From Hydrangea macrophylla (taxonomy: Eukaryota > Streptophyta > Magnoliopsida > Cornales > Hydrangeaceae), in assembly GCA_033977485.1 (NCBI GenBank), contig CM066991.1, forward strand, positions 56,150,850-56,214,849: DNA of 64,000 nt, given 5' to 3'. The notes beneath the pieces were generated by a model, which did not search any database, had not been told where the DNA came from, and saw nothing but the letters and a program-made list of their open reading frames with translations. The position numbers and the translations under genes were made by a program. This document shows, piece by piece, positions 1 through 9,849 of this stretch (positions within the stretch are counted from its first letter, which is position 1; every line of letters starts with the position of its first letter).

Positions 1-552
1 AGCGAATCTGGATAGACGCTCGAACTGTGTTGTATATTCCCGTAGAGTCCATCCTCCTTGAACTAAGCTCATGAAATTCTTCTCCTGCTGATCCTTTTCG
101 TCCTCTGGAAAGTACTTTTCCAAAAATCTGCCTTTGAACGTTTCCCAAGGTATAGCTCTAGCAGCATTGATCCCGATAGTGGCTCGCTCGGCCTCCCACC
201 AATCTGCGATGGCGTAAGTGAGTTAAAACTTAGCAAGGCGACGCTTCTCTTGCTCGCTGCATTCTAACGCTTCGAATATCAACTCCATTTCTCTTATCTA
301 TTGTTCCGCTTTCCATGGTTCTGTTAGTCCATCGAACTTCTCTGGACGTAACCCACGAAAATTTGCTAACAACTTATCTCCAGTCTGTCTCGGTAGCGGT
401 GGTGCAACAGGTCTCTGGTGAGTCGAATGATTATAGGTATCTCCCACATGCTCCATCCTTTGCATGAAGGCTTCGAAAATTCCCGTTGGATCCATCCCTT
501 CCGGAATAGGGGCTCCAATTCGCGCTTGGTGATTCCTCAAGGGCCCTACCAT
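1..552 (-). pseudogene. gag: Gag (capsid) N-terminal part, Tekay-like, interrupted
   Basis: The frame starts at the ATG at 552. Residues 1-84 carry the leader and the capsid entry motif (LRPEKFDGLTEPWKAEQ, the FDG-W signature of plant Ty3 gag). Past a TAG at 300-298 the same frame continues with capsid motifs such as IADWWEAER and EKYFPEDEKDQQE, with another stop near 229-227. Both stops lie in an otherwise conserved frame. The rest of gag, including any zinc knuckle, and all of pol lie beyond the left edge. Gag would form the particle that packages the element RNA. The copy is non-functional as read. Confidence 0.75.
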
Positions 553-918
553 GATGATAATGAGTATCGCCTACAAGACACATATTGATCAGCTGAAATT
601 CTTCTCGTAGAAACGAAACCAAGATAGAACGAGAAGTAACAAGAGCTAACAGTTCTACAAAACAACACATCAAACAACCAACAATCAATATCAAAAGTAC
701 TGCTCGTATATAACAAAAGATGTACCGTATAGTACCCACAAATCCAACTGTGTACCACGTGGAACAAGGCTAAAACAGTACTAAGGTCAACTATACAATA
801 CTACTGCTAATATCTATACAAAGCTATGGTCAAATAGCTATCTCTCAAGCTCCCAAAATATCTGGTGGACAACATGTCCTAATAAAACTGACAAAAACTA
901 AGTCTTGCAGGTCCTGAC
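553..918 (-). other. Spacer between acidic ORF and gag
   Basis: About 366 bp of AT-rich sequence with no frame in phase with either neighbour. Overlapping ORFs on the minus strand here (431-739, 546-767) have Cys- and Phe-rich translations with no family resemblance, and I treat them as chance. Confidence 0.4.
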
Positions 919-1914
919 TCAAAAGTCGTCAGCATCTGATCCCGCTGGTGGAGCCTCATCCTCTGAATCAATATCCATCTCCTCGAGTGGATTATCCTCA
1001 ACTGGTGCAACAAAATCTCCGACTACAACTCCTATAACCCACTCCTCTACTATCTCTGCATCATCATCCTCCATCCCGTCTGCTATCGCTTGGTTGGCGA
1101 CATCGACTACTACTGCGGCGAATCCATCGACTATATCAAGAGCTCCTGCTATGGCTGCCTCTCCCATAACGAAACCTGCTGGTTGTGCTACCATCTGAGC
1201 TAACCATCCTACTGCCATGTCGGCCATAGCTGCCATACGCATAATGGGTCCGGCTGGTATCTGAAGCACAACAGGTACCTCTGGCACAACTACCTCCTCA
1301 TCGGGTGTATCCTCATCTACTACTATATCTGCCTCAACAGCCTTTGGGTCCGGTACTGGGTCCTCTGGCTCAAACTCTGGCTCCTCCGGATCATCCTCGG
1401 GCTCATCATCGTCATCGTCGACTACAGGCTCCTCCTCGGCTGGTCCCTCATCATCTATCGGCTCCTCCTCTCCATTTCCATCCATATCTTCATCGGGATG
1501 CTCATCCTCTAGCTCTAGATCCCCATCTCCCTGAATCGGCTCAGGCTCTGGAACTGGTACGTTGGGTACCGGTGATGGTGGTGGTGCTGCTGCAACTACA
1601 GGCTCTGGTGGACCGGCTACAATGGCTCTCAACTCAATCTCATCCATCTCTGGCTTACTCTGAACTAACCGTAATATCTCCTGGCAAATGTCTCTACCAA
1701 TCCTCGTAGTGTGGTAAGCATCCATACGCATCTGCGTCGGGTGAGTCCTCCCAGTCTCATAGAGTGCTTTCCACATGTCCTCTTCCAAATGCCTCCTAGC
1801 TATCTGGCATACACGCTCATGATAAAACTTTGGGTCAGCAGGCTCCATGGCATCCCCATGGATCACGTGTCCTCCATAAGTATCGGTAACAAACTGATGG
1901 AACCCTAGATCCAT
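919..1914 (-). CDS. Acidic protein encoded between primer site and gag
   Basis: A 331-residue ORF starting 152 bases after the primer site and ending 367 bases before the gag start, so it occupies the leader of the element. Residues 1-85 look folded and contain many His, Arg, Tyr and Trp. Residues 100-210 are extremely acidic and Pro-rich, with runs of E and D. Residues 215-300 are hydrophobic and Ala/Val/Met-rich, and the tail is again acidic. There is no zinc knuckle, protease or RT motif. The frame is uninterrupted while the gag beside it already has stops, which argues that it is or was coding. Tekay-like elements usually begin directly with gag. It is either an additional ORF of this family or an N-terminal extension read before gag. 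I do not recognise it. Confidence 0.55.
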   Translation of the reverse strand: MDLGFHQFVTDTYGGHVIHGDAMEPADPKFYHERVCQIARRHLEEDMWKALYETGRTHPTQMRMDAYHTTRIGRDICQEILRLVQSKPEMDEIELRAIVAGPPEPVVAAAPPPSPVPNVPVPEPEPIQGDGDLELEDEHPDEDMDGNGEEEPIDDEGPAEEEPVVDDDDDEPEDDPEEPEFEPEDPVPDPKAVEADIVVDEDTPDEEVVVPEVPVVLQIPAGPIMRMAAMADMAVGWLAQMVAQPAGFVMGEAAIAGALDIVDGFAAVVVDVANQAIADGMEDDDAEIVEEWVIGVVVGDFVAPVEDNPLEEMDIDSEDEAPPAGSDADDF

Positions 1915-2065
1915 GCTATCCTACAAAGGAAACTATCTATCGTCAGGAAGATAAACTTATCTTATATTCATATCTCATCTCAGGAAATCTTAAATACTAG
2001 AACCAGATGGTGTGGAATCCATAAGTGAACGACAATATCAGAACCTAATCGTAATATAACCAGGG

Positions 2066-2077
2066 GCTCTGATACCA
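2066..2077 (-). other. Primer-binding site, initiator Met tRNA type
   Basis: The minus strand reads TGGTATCAGAGC, the standard plant site complementary to the 3' end of initiator Met tRNA. It lies ten bases inside the LTR end and fixes both the orientation of the element and the LTR boundary. Confidence 0.85.
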
Positions 2078-2370
2078 AAAAAACCCTGTCACGCCCTGGA
2101 GCAGCATAAATAGAGCATAATAAATTTCCTTTATGGGTCCATAGGGAATGACAAGTGAAAGTCACTAATATCCACACCACACAGTACTAGTCCAAACGGG
2201 AACAGTAATCAACTAAAACATAAACACGGTTCTATCTATTACAAACATCAGAGTATGGTCCACAGGATCACAACAAGTCTGGAGACAACATATGCCTAAG
2301 TACCCATTAACTATAAAGTACAACAGTAAAAGAAAAGTAGTAACATAAACTACTATTTATCTTCAGGTCT

Positions 2371-2550
2371 TCAGCTGGCGTACGGATAGTCATCAGCCTG
2401 ACCGGCAACAGTGGGGTCGTTCTCTGCGTAACTCCCTTCAGGATAATAGTTATTGCCATATGTTCCGTCATCTGCATTGTAAAGGACAGGGTAGTCTGGA
2501 CGGGGAATATCCAGGCAATAAAGGTCGTCAGCTTGTTGAAAGCTGAGTAA
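2371..2550 (-). other. LTR-internal short reading frame, exon-like
   Basis: A frame with no ATG, about 59 codons long, on the minus strand inside the LTR. It ends at a TGA at 2373-2371. Its peptide is rich in Asp, Tyr, Asn, Pro and Gly (for example DYPVLYNADDGTYGNNYY) and has coding-like composition. An upstream stop is followed by the acceptor-like CTTACTCAG just before the frame, so it could be the second exon of a spliced leader transcript. I do not recognise the peptide and give it no function. Confidence 0.35.
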
Positions 2551-3372
2551 GCACTATCTCACACAGTCTCCTAGAAATAACATAATTACCATTATGAACA
2601 ATATAGGACAGTGATACTAAATATATTCCTTACTCGTTTATTCAGACATATCATTAATCGATTCTTATCAATTCCCACTCTAAGACTGATTTCACAATAC
2701 CCAACTGACTATCTCGAATTGATTATATCAGCACAACATACCAGTGCTCTTGTTCACCGCTATACCGCTTTTAACAACTCTTGCGAGCACCCATACATCG
2801 TTCTCATATAACGACTGGTCCATGGATGTACCCATACTCTTGTTCACCGCTTTTAAGAACTCTTACTGTTCACCACTTGTAAGAACGCTTGCGAGTACGA
2901 TACATACACAGCTCTGGTAAATATAAATAATGGGCGTGCCACAACTACTCTTGTTCACCACTTTTAAGAACTCTTACTGTTCACCGCTTTTAAGAATGCT
3001 TGCGAGTACTGTGCACCCATAATTCTCACGATCCTGATCAAATCCTTGACATACACTTATCGGATTCAACCTGAGCGAATCATCAGCTCGACTTACACAA
3101 CCTTGAACATACTAATCCTCTTACTGACTCACTTCTCAGTTATCCAAATACTACCCAGTATTATCATCTCAAACTTATCTCGTTATCGCGTCGTACTATT
3201 ACTAGCGCTCCGAACCCGACTACGTTACTCGCCATGTTATCTCAAATCTCATTATCGTATCCCATTACCTCCGAAATCCATAATATCGCATAATAGGAAT
3301 ATGGAACAAAGATTAAACAACTATGCATTATGCATAATAAACTGAAAAGAATACATTCATGTTCTGCTCGGG

Positions 3373-3538
3373 TTCGATCGATTGAGGTCCTCTGGATCGA
3401 TTGAGGAAAGGTGATGTCCGATCGATTGAAGTCTTTTCGATCGATCGAAGTGAAGGTGGTCTCAATCGATTGAACTTATTTCGATCGATTGAGACTTAGT
3501 GATGTTCGATCGATTGAACTCCGTTCGATCGGTCGAAC
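3373..3538. repeat. Palindrome cluster 1 (TTCGATCGATCGAA family)
   Basis: At least eight copies of a 14-base near-palindrome in 166 bp, spaced by 5-20 bases. Most differ from the consensus by C-to-T or G-to-A changes. In the transcriptional sense of this LTR it lies about 413-578 bp downstream of the TATA box. Confidence 0.85.
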
Positions 3539-3950
3539 TTCGTCTTCCACAGATTCTGCCAGTGAACGTGCAGAATGTGCTAGGGGTGTTTGGGTTATAA
3601 TTAATACGTCCAAAATATGTAAAACATCATAACTAAGTTACCGAGTGAGTTTGGAACTCACCAAAATTTGTTTAGGGCGCGTTTGGCTCGGTTGAAAGCT
3701 TCCAAGCTTCCTTCAATGGTGGCCTCTTCTCTCTGCTCCTCTCTTCGTCACTTCTATCTCTCTTTCTCTGCCTCTTCTTGTTCTTCTTCTTCTCCTTCTT
3801 CTCTTCTCCAAGCTGAGTATATATATATATATGTGGTGTGTGTATACATATAGATATGGAGGTAGGTGTATATATATGTACCAACACACGAGCACACACT
3901 CTCTCAACTCTCAAGGTTCAGCAAACTCCCCAACTCACACAAACACATGG

Positions 3951-3960
3951 TATATATAGG
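3951..3960 (-). promoter_or_regulatory. TATA box of the Tekay-like LTR
   Basis: CCTATATATA on the minus strand, the best TATA match in this LTR. A palindrome cluster lies 60-252 bp upstream, and a pyrimidine-rich then (TA)n leader follows. A longer (TA)n run near 3820-3835 is a weaker alternative. Confidence 0.5.
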
Positions 3961-4019
3961 GAGAATGAGGGTGCATGTGACCTGTTCTGCACAGAAACTA
4001 GAATTCAAATCATTACAAG

Positions 4020-4212
4020 TTCGATCGATCGAAGTATGTTCGATCGCTCGAGATCGATTCGGCCAGCTTTGATCGATCAAGAAGGGTTTGATCGATTGAA
4101 GTGGGGACCACGTATTAAATTCAAGTCGGTAGGGTTTCGATCAATTGAACAAGGTTCGATCGCTTGAACTTCTGGGATGCTCGATCGCTCGAACGAGCTT
4201 CGATCGATCGAA
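4020..4212. repeat. Palindrome cluster 2 (TTCGATCGATCGAA family)
   Basis: About eight full or half-decayed copies in 193 bp. They lie 60-252 bp upstream of the minus-strand TATA box at 3960-3951, in the U3 part of the Tekay-like LTR. Several copies carry GCTCGA in place of GATCGA. Confidence 0.85.
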
Positions 4213-4291
4213 GATGAAATTTCATGAAGGGTCAAAGGAAGTATATAGAATCTCTCTGCATTAAATAAATATAAAAATACAGGGTATTACA

Positions 4292-4823
4292 TGAGTTGAC
4301 CTACGTCCACGGGTGCGTCGGTACGCTTTCACTAACAGATCACCAGTGGGAACTGGTGAGCCAACACAGTAGGCGACACTACCAGCAAAACCGACCAGGT
4401 GTATGCATATGAGTGAATATAATATGCTATTATTTAGGTTTAGAATGCGACCCCCTTTAATGGGGGTGGGTGGCCTCTTTGATTGGTGCAAGAGACCACC
4501 CGTAAAAGGTAAGTATGCAGATTAGGAAGCTTTAATCTGATTATAATCAATTTACATGAATTTAGGAGAGTTTCCTAAGTGGTTTAGGAAACTACTTGCT
4601 CCTTCCATTTAGTCTTCTAGCTGGGATAGGTAATTGTCATGCCTTCTGGAGGCGCGCCCATGTGGGGCCAATCTGGAGCGAAAGCCCGGGCTTCTGACCG
4701 AACTAGGCGGTTTCATACAATGGCTTGAGAGGATTGAACAATAGACTTAGATTCAAGGTGACTTGACTTCTCTTTGCTGAGGTGGCGAGGTTTGACTTTG
4801 ACCAGACATTTTCGTACATATCA
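4292..4823 (-). repeat. 3' LTR of the Tat element, truncated by a nested insertion
   Basis: Direct-repeat partner of 14216-14840. Its outer ~75 bp (the end next to the target site) is missing because the Tekay-like element entered here. The first bases after that element are tgagt, the expected target-site duplicate, whose mate is beyond the left edge. Confidence 0.8.
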
Positions 4824-4840
4824 GTTGCCCCCCATTTTCG
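4824..4840 (-). other. Polypurine tract of the Tat element
   Basis: The minus strand reads CGAAAATGGGGGGCAAC immediately before the LTR start, the normal place for plus-strand priming. Confidence 0.75.
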
Positions 4841-5216
4841 AAACTAATGGGATGCTCTATCTGATGAGGTTTGAAAATTAAGAGTGCTTCTGAAAATTTG
4901 TTCGGGAAAGAGGCTGGGACCCCCGGGACGTGATCAGTCGCGCTGGTCTTCCGGGGTCTAGACCGAGCGGTGGCTATGTGGGCCCGGGACCAGCTACTGT
5001 CATGTGTCATCTGGTCACTATCCTGGTCAGGATCTAACGAGGTCGGCGTGAAAGTAACCAAGCAGTTACGTGGTTGCCGGACTGTCCCATTGCACATTTA
5101 ATGCGCGCACCTTTTGAGGCGGTAGTTCACGTGCCCGAGATGACAGTTGTTGGTCGGTTTTGGCGGGAAAGCTCCTTGACCATTAGATCCAATCTGATCT
5201 GGGCTGTCCGTATCTC

Positions 5217-5226
5217 CTATATAAAG
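5217..5226 (+). promoter_or_regulatory. TATA box of the Tat antisense gene
   Basis: CTATATAAAG, a near-perfect plant TATA box on the plus strand, opposite to the transcription of the element. About 120 bp downstream comes a possible leader intron (5341-5492), beginning GTAAGTCC and ending TTCTATTCTCAG. Confidence 0.55.
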
Positions 5227-5340
5227 AACACTTACTCATTTTGTTAGTTCCTACTACCAAGAAGTAGAGACTACTGAGCGGTTTTGAGAGCAAGACTTTC
5301 CCCGGCCAAGTTTCCCGACTCCTTTTCTGCATTGATTCTT

Positions 5341-5492
5341 GTAAGTCCTTCCTTTCTAAGCTTCCATTTACTGCACTCCACCTTCTCATTTTTCTTTTTC
5401 TTTCTTTCTGAGTGAGGTTGGAGGGATCAAACTCAGTAGGTTTTTGCCTGGGACTGGGACTTCCTTTTTTTTAAGTTCATTTCTATTCTCAG
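5341..5492 (+). other. Possible 5'-leader intron of the antisense gene
   Basis: Starts GTAAGTCC after ATTGATTCTT, contains a long T-rich tract, and ends TTCTATTCTCAG followed by GTCGAG. The spacing from the TATA box (about 115 bp) suits a first non-coding exon. No transcript evidence is available here. Confidence 0.45.
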
Positions 5493-5737
5493 GTCGAGTA
5501 GCCCGTCCTTAGTTGTAGAGCGGTTGAACCGATCGAGTTGCCGTGTTGCAGTGTTGACCGAGTGTTGCTTTACATTGGGGACCCTTTACTCTTTTCCCTT
5601 TAGGTTCGTCACTTTGTCCCCGTTGTACCTCAGGCTAGGAGTTCCTGACCCGTATCAAGGTCGCCAGTTACTCCCTTTCCCAGCCTCTGGTGCTTTAAGG
5701 ATGTGCCACTCAGGGTTCAACTCGTTCCCGGTCGGAA

Positions 5738-7819
5738 GATGAGCAGTCCTGCTCTGGGACCCCTAACACCAGCCTAGACCCATCCTCGGTATCCCCGTCA
5801 GACCAGCATAGCAAGGGCAAGATTCCTATCCAGGTGCCTGATGATGAGGGGGTTCATGATATGCCCATTACCTCAGCGTCTGGGAGACAAGATGCCGAGG
5901 AGTCTGTTCTGAATAATCCGGGCGTGGTTTTCTCTTGCGAGTAGATTGGTAGCACCTTATGCTCTGCTGACCTATCCCGGATCAGAGAAAAATATGATGT
6001 TCTCGACCGCTTCTCCTTAGGTGTGTATAGCGATGGGGCTCACCTTCACTAGTCGGGCTTCGTCACCCTGTACGAGGATGCCCTTATAGCGGGCCTCCCT
6101 CTTCCTTACATCCCACTGCCCGTGATGTGCTTATATACCTCAGGATCTCGCCCGGGCAGCTCGCCCCAAACGGGTAGAGATTCTTGATGGGGGCAATCTC
6201 CCTGTGGCCCCAGGTTCTAGGTTACGTGCTCACCCTACAGAGTTCTTTTGGGCCCACCGGCCATTCAAAGTGCACGGGGAGGCCAGTTTCTTCTTGCTAT
6301 CTGCTCGGTAGGGTAGGAAAATAATAATTAACTACCTGAGCAACAATAGGGGGTGTAAGAAGAAATTCTTCCAAGTATCCACCCTCGGGTTCTGTGAGGA
6401 GGCGTCGGGCATTCAATTGAGGACCTCCTTGGCAGGGGAGTTGAGGAGTAAGCCTCTATCCTTTCTCGTGTTTTACTTCTATTTTGCTGCTATTACCAAA
6501 CTGACTACTTTCTTCATGCAGAGGGATCGGTCAATCCACCCAACATTCCTGACGAGTTCCAGGCAAGGATTCTTTCCTTGATCGAGGACCCCATAGACAT
6601 CAGTAAATTGCTGACCCGGGCGGGGGGTCAGAAGACGTCGTACAAGCCCAAGCGTCGCCTCGAGGCTCCCAGATTCTTCCTAATCATTCCCGGTACGTAA
6701 CTTGATCTTATCCTCGGATTACTTTGCTATTTGTTCAACTCTAGGCATAACTGACTCGTGCTTGATTGTTTGACAGAGATGGCCCCAAAAAATGCGACGG
6801 CATTGAAGGAGAAGGAGGCGACCCTACTGGCCCGGGCGAGGATGAAAAGGAAGAAGTAGGACCCTATCGAGGATTATAAGTTGAAGAGGATCACCCAGGG
6901 GATCGCCATCTGGGCCGATAAGGAGGCGATCGGAACCTCAAATACTGGGGTCAACGTTGCTACAGCACCGAAGCTGCCCCCCACCGCCACACCGGCTGGA
7001 GTGTCGTTCCCAACCTTGGATGAACCAATGCTCCCGGGACCTTGCGCGGAGCCGTCCGCAATGCCAGCGGTGGAGACGGCGAATGCAGTCAAAGGGAGAG
7101 TCCGGACTGAGGTACTACATAGTCAGGTCGACAAATGCTCTCTACTGGGCCCCGAGGCCTTGGTCGGCTGGCTGTATAACGTCATCCACATGGTTAGTTG
7201 CCCTTTGCACATTTCGTGTTTTTATCTTCTCTGCCCAGGATCTTATACTTTGAAACTTTTCTTGCAGGTCGGCTGTTTGGCGGTGGTGGCCGAGGCTACC
7301 CTGCCCGGGATAGCCAAGAAACTAGCCGCTGTTGAGGCCACCCTGGCAGAGGAGAAGGCTGCTCGGGAGTCTGCAGGGTTTGCCCTTTCTGTGGTAGAGG
7401 AAAAGTCTAGGGCTTTGGCCCTTGAGCTGGAGGAAGCCCGTGACACCATCTCCATCGAGCGGGCTACTCAAAAGGCCTCAGAATCTAAAGTTGTGGATGC
7501 AAAGGCTGGGAGGATGGCCGCCGAGAAGGAAGCCGAGGTTCTGACAGCGACCCTGGCTGAGGTCACCGCTGCTCGGGATGCCGAGGCTAAGGAAGCCGAG
7601 GAAGAATTCAAAGTGGGATTCCTCAAGGGCTATGCCGACCTGGCTGCTCGGGTCTCCTTGGACCACTCGGACTGGGACCTCTCCGAGTACTCCTGGGCTG
7701 ACTCCAACTTTTGGAAAGAGCTGGCTCAGGATGATGAGGGGGCCACTGCTGCTGATGATGACGATGTGCCAGCCGGTAGGGATGTCACGGGTGACGATGT
7801 GGACATCGTCAACGTCTAG
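5738..7819 (+). pseudogene. Tat antisense gene: gypsy-type transposon domain plus coiled coil, spliced
   Basis: Plus-strand coding region inside a minus-strand element. The first coding block (about 5738-6447) contains YDVLDRFSLGVYSDGAHLH and SGFVTLYEDALIAGLPLPYIPLP, the pattern of the 'putative gypsy-type transposon' domain (Transposase_28 family), followed by an APGQLAPN-like stretch in a shifted frame. GT-AG introns are visible at 6448-6521, 6693-6776 and 7193-7267. The last exons encode a basic stretch (ARARMKRKK) and a long Ala/Glu/Lys coiled coil, ending in an acidic tail (DDDDVPAGRDVTGDDVDIVNV). TAG stops at about 5944, 6054 and 6857 are each one C-to-T change from CAG. Function is unknown; such antisense ORFs are known in Tat elements. 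The N-terminus is uncertain. Confidence 0.65.
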
Positions 7820-8640
7820 TGTAGGGATCGGCCTACACTAGAACACTTGGTTTTTTTTTTTGGAGGCTACTACAACTGCCCCCCTAATCAATGTAAATAT
7901 TTTTGTTTTTAATTAATGAAAAGGTCCTTTGAGGCCACCTTTTGCATCAATTGTTTTATATTTTGTACTTGTACGTGTATGCTTGTTTGTGATTTTCAAT
8001 ACCCGATCGGTTCTTAGCCTATCTAAATCCCTACCTTAGCAAAAGGCTTAAGACTATAACCGGCAGAGAATACTTGGTCTTTTAGGGACCTATTAAGTAG
8101 GTCCCGCTCGGGTGTAGTGTAGGCTTGTGACCTGTTTACTGTAGGTACTTAGGAATGTTAGGTATTCTAGGATTCCAAGTCCTGTTAGTGCCCGGTGTAA
8201 TTTTCTATTCAGCTTGGTCCCCTGCCCCCCAAGCCTTTTGCTAAGGCGGGCGTATGGAGGGAGTGACAGTAGGAAACCGACCTGGAACGTGGGTGGTTGC
8301 AGGGTCTTTTGAGGCTTGCTATCATCAGTCACCTAGGGGGATTTGCCCCCGTCGTTGGTTGGGCCTAACCAATGCGGGTGCCTCGGGGTTCAATCCCGAG
8401 TCTTGTGTGCCTCAGGTGTGATCCCGAGTGCTTTTGTGCCTCGGGCGTGATCCCGAGGGCTTTTCGTGGAACACTGGTAGGTATCATTGCTTGTCGTTAA
8501 AACAGAAAACCTTTATTTCCTTCGAGAATTTATAGTAGCTGCTCAAGTAGAGCTACAAAATTTCCTAACCAGTGTTAACCCGCTCGCAATTGAGCATTAC
8601 TAAAAATACTTTCGGAGATGTTGAATATGCCAAGGGTGAA
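7820..8640. other. Convergent spacer between antisense gene and integrase
   Basis: Non-coding except for the hairpin repeats at 8379-8464. Just after the plus-strand stop there is a T run (7851-7861) and an AT-rich stretch with AATTAATGAAAA (7911-7922) that could serve as a poly(A) signal region for the antisense gene. The 79-codon minus ORF at 8093-8332 has no family features. Confidence 0.45.
8379..8464. repeat. Three tandem 28-29 bp units with CTCGGG/CCCGAG hairpins
   Basis: Units at 8379-8406, 8407-8435 and 8436-8464 each read roughly GTGCCTCGGG, 4-5 bases, ATCCCGAG, then a T-rich end. Each can fold into a short GC-rich hairpin followed by TTTT. They lie between the integrase end and the 3' end of the oppositely oriented gene, where two transcripts would converge. 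Confidence 0.75.
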
Positions 8641-9849
8641 GAAGATCATGCCCATCTAGCGTTTGTAACCACTTGGTCCCCGGACGGTTGACCCGCGTGA
8701 CTTGGTATGGTCCTTTCTAGTTTGGCCCCAACTTCCCATGGCTCGAGATCTTGGTAGACTGGTTTACCGCCTTTAGAACGAGATCCCCGACCTAGAAACT
8801 CCGGTGCTTAACTTTGCTATTTATGTTCCGAGAAACTCTGTGCTTGTAGGCTGCCACTTTTAGATATGCCCGGTCTCTTTTTTCTTCTACCAAGTCGAGT
8901 TCTGCTCGGAGGGCGTCTTCATTGCTCTGCTATCTAAAATTTTCCACTCGGTATATAGGTAACCCAAGCTCGGTGGGGACCACTACCTCAAAGCCATAGG
9001 TTAGTGAGAATGTTGTCTCGCCTGTTGCCGCCCAGGGAGTGGTACGATAAGCCTACAGAAGGGTAGGTAATTCCTCTGCCCAAAGCCCCTTGGCATTTTT
9101 GAGTCTAGTCTTGATTGAATGCATAATAGTCTGGTTTTTCAACTTGTCTTGACCATTTGCTTGAGGGTGATCGGGTGAAGAATGGTGATTGGATATCCCG
9201 TAGCCCAAACAGAACTGCCTGAATATCGGAGTGTCAAACTGTCTGCTGTATCGCTGACTAGAACCCGAGGAATGCTGAACCTACAGAGGATGTTTTTCTC
9301 GATGAAGCTTTCCATCTTTTTCTCGGCGATTGTTGCTAAGGGCTCGGCCTCTGTCCACTTGGTGAAGTAGTCCACGGTGATAGCAGCGAACTTAACTTGC
9401 CCTTTTCCCATCGGGAGGGGACCGACGATGTCGATGCCCCACTGAGCGAGCGACCATGGGCTAAGGATGGGTGTTTAGAGTTCTCCCGGGCGGTTGATCA
9501 TGGGGGAGTATCATTGGCACTTGTCGCATAGTCTGACATACTCCTAGGAGTCCCGAGCCATTGTCGGCCAGTAGTAGCCATGCAGCAGGGCTTTTCAGTA
9601 GAGCGCCCGACCTCCTACGTGGTTACTGCAAACACCTTCATGGATTTCATGTAGTATTTGTTGGACCTGTGTGGGGTGGACACAGCAGAGATATGGGATA
9701 GAAAACCCCATTTTGTAGAGGATGCCATCAACGAGGTGAGATCTGGCCACCCGGTACTTTATCCGGCAGGCTTCTTCCATTTCGTTCGGTAACGAGCCAG
9801 TTGTGAGAAATATCGTGATCAGATCCATCCAACTAGGGCCTAAGGTGAC
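8640..9849 (-). pseudogene. pol: Integrase, Tat lineage, catalytic Glu lost
   Basis: The zinc-binding N-terminus is recognisable (ILHEIHEGVCSNHVGGRALY, then YVRLCDKCQ). The core has QWGIDIVGPLP with the first Asp and VDYFTKWTEAEPL. The second Asp is in VLVSD; the sequence after it is frameshifted. The third catalytic position, normally Glu in HPQxNGQxE, reads NGQDKL at about 9160, a Glu to Lys change. The C-terminal part continues through AYRTTP and [16 protein letters not shown] to about 8640. There are multiple stops. Confidence 0.8.

Larger units (their letters stand above)
1..4291 (-). mobile_element. Tekay-like Ty3/gypsy element, 5' part (runs off the left edge)
   Basis: Read on the minus strand, the order is LTR (4291 to 2087), iMet primer site (2077-2066), an acidic ORF (1914-919), then gag (552 to the window edge). 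The LTR termini are complementary in the way common for plant chromoviruses: it starts TGTAATACCCTG and ends CAGGGCGTGACA. Pol and the 3' LTR lie outside the window. The element sits inside the 3' LTR of the Tat element at 4292-14840, so it is the younger of the two. Lineage is inferred from LTR length, LTR ends, primer site and gag style; the integrase chromodomain that would prove it is not in view. Confidence 0.75.
2087..4291 (-). repeat. 5' LTR of the Tekay-like element
   Basis: About 2.2 kb, bounded by TG...CA on either strand. On the minus strand it begins TGTAATACCCTG and ends in GTGACA ten bases before the primer site. A TATA box lies at 3960-3951, flanked by two clusters of TTCGATCGATCGAA-type palindromes (4020-4212 and 3373-3538). 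A short reading frame preceded by a splice-acceptor-like sequence lies at 2550-2371. Around 2750-3010 there are several partial repeats containing TGTTCACC and TTTTAAGAAC. No matching second LTR is in the window, so the age cannot be estimated here. Confidence 0.75.

Noticed and set aside
905..1198. Plus-strand Ser/Thr-rich ORF
   Set aside because: It is the shadow of the acidic minus-strand ORF; low-complexity GAx/TCx codons produce it automatically.
3668..3914. Ser-rich and Lys/Arg-rich ORFs on both strands
   Set aside because: They translate a pyrimidine-rich and (TA)n leader inside an LTR and have no protein features.
3373..4212. CRISPR-like or bacterial GATC array
   Set aside because: Units are palindromic, spacers are short and unequal, and all clusters lie in plant LTR elements. 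No cas genes or bacterial context.
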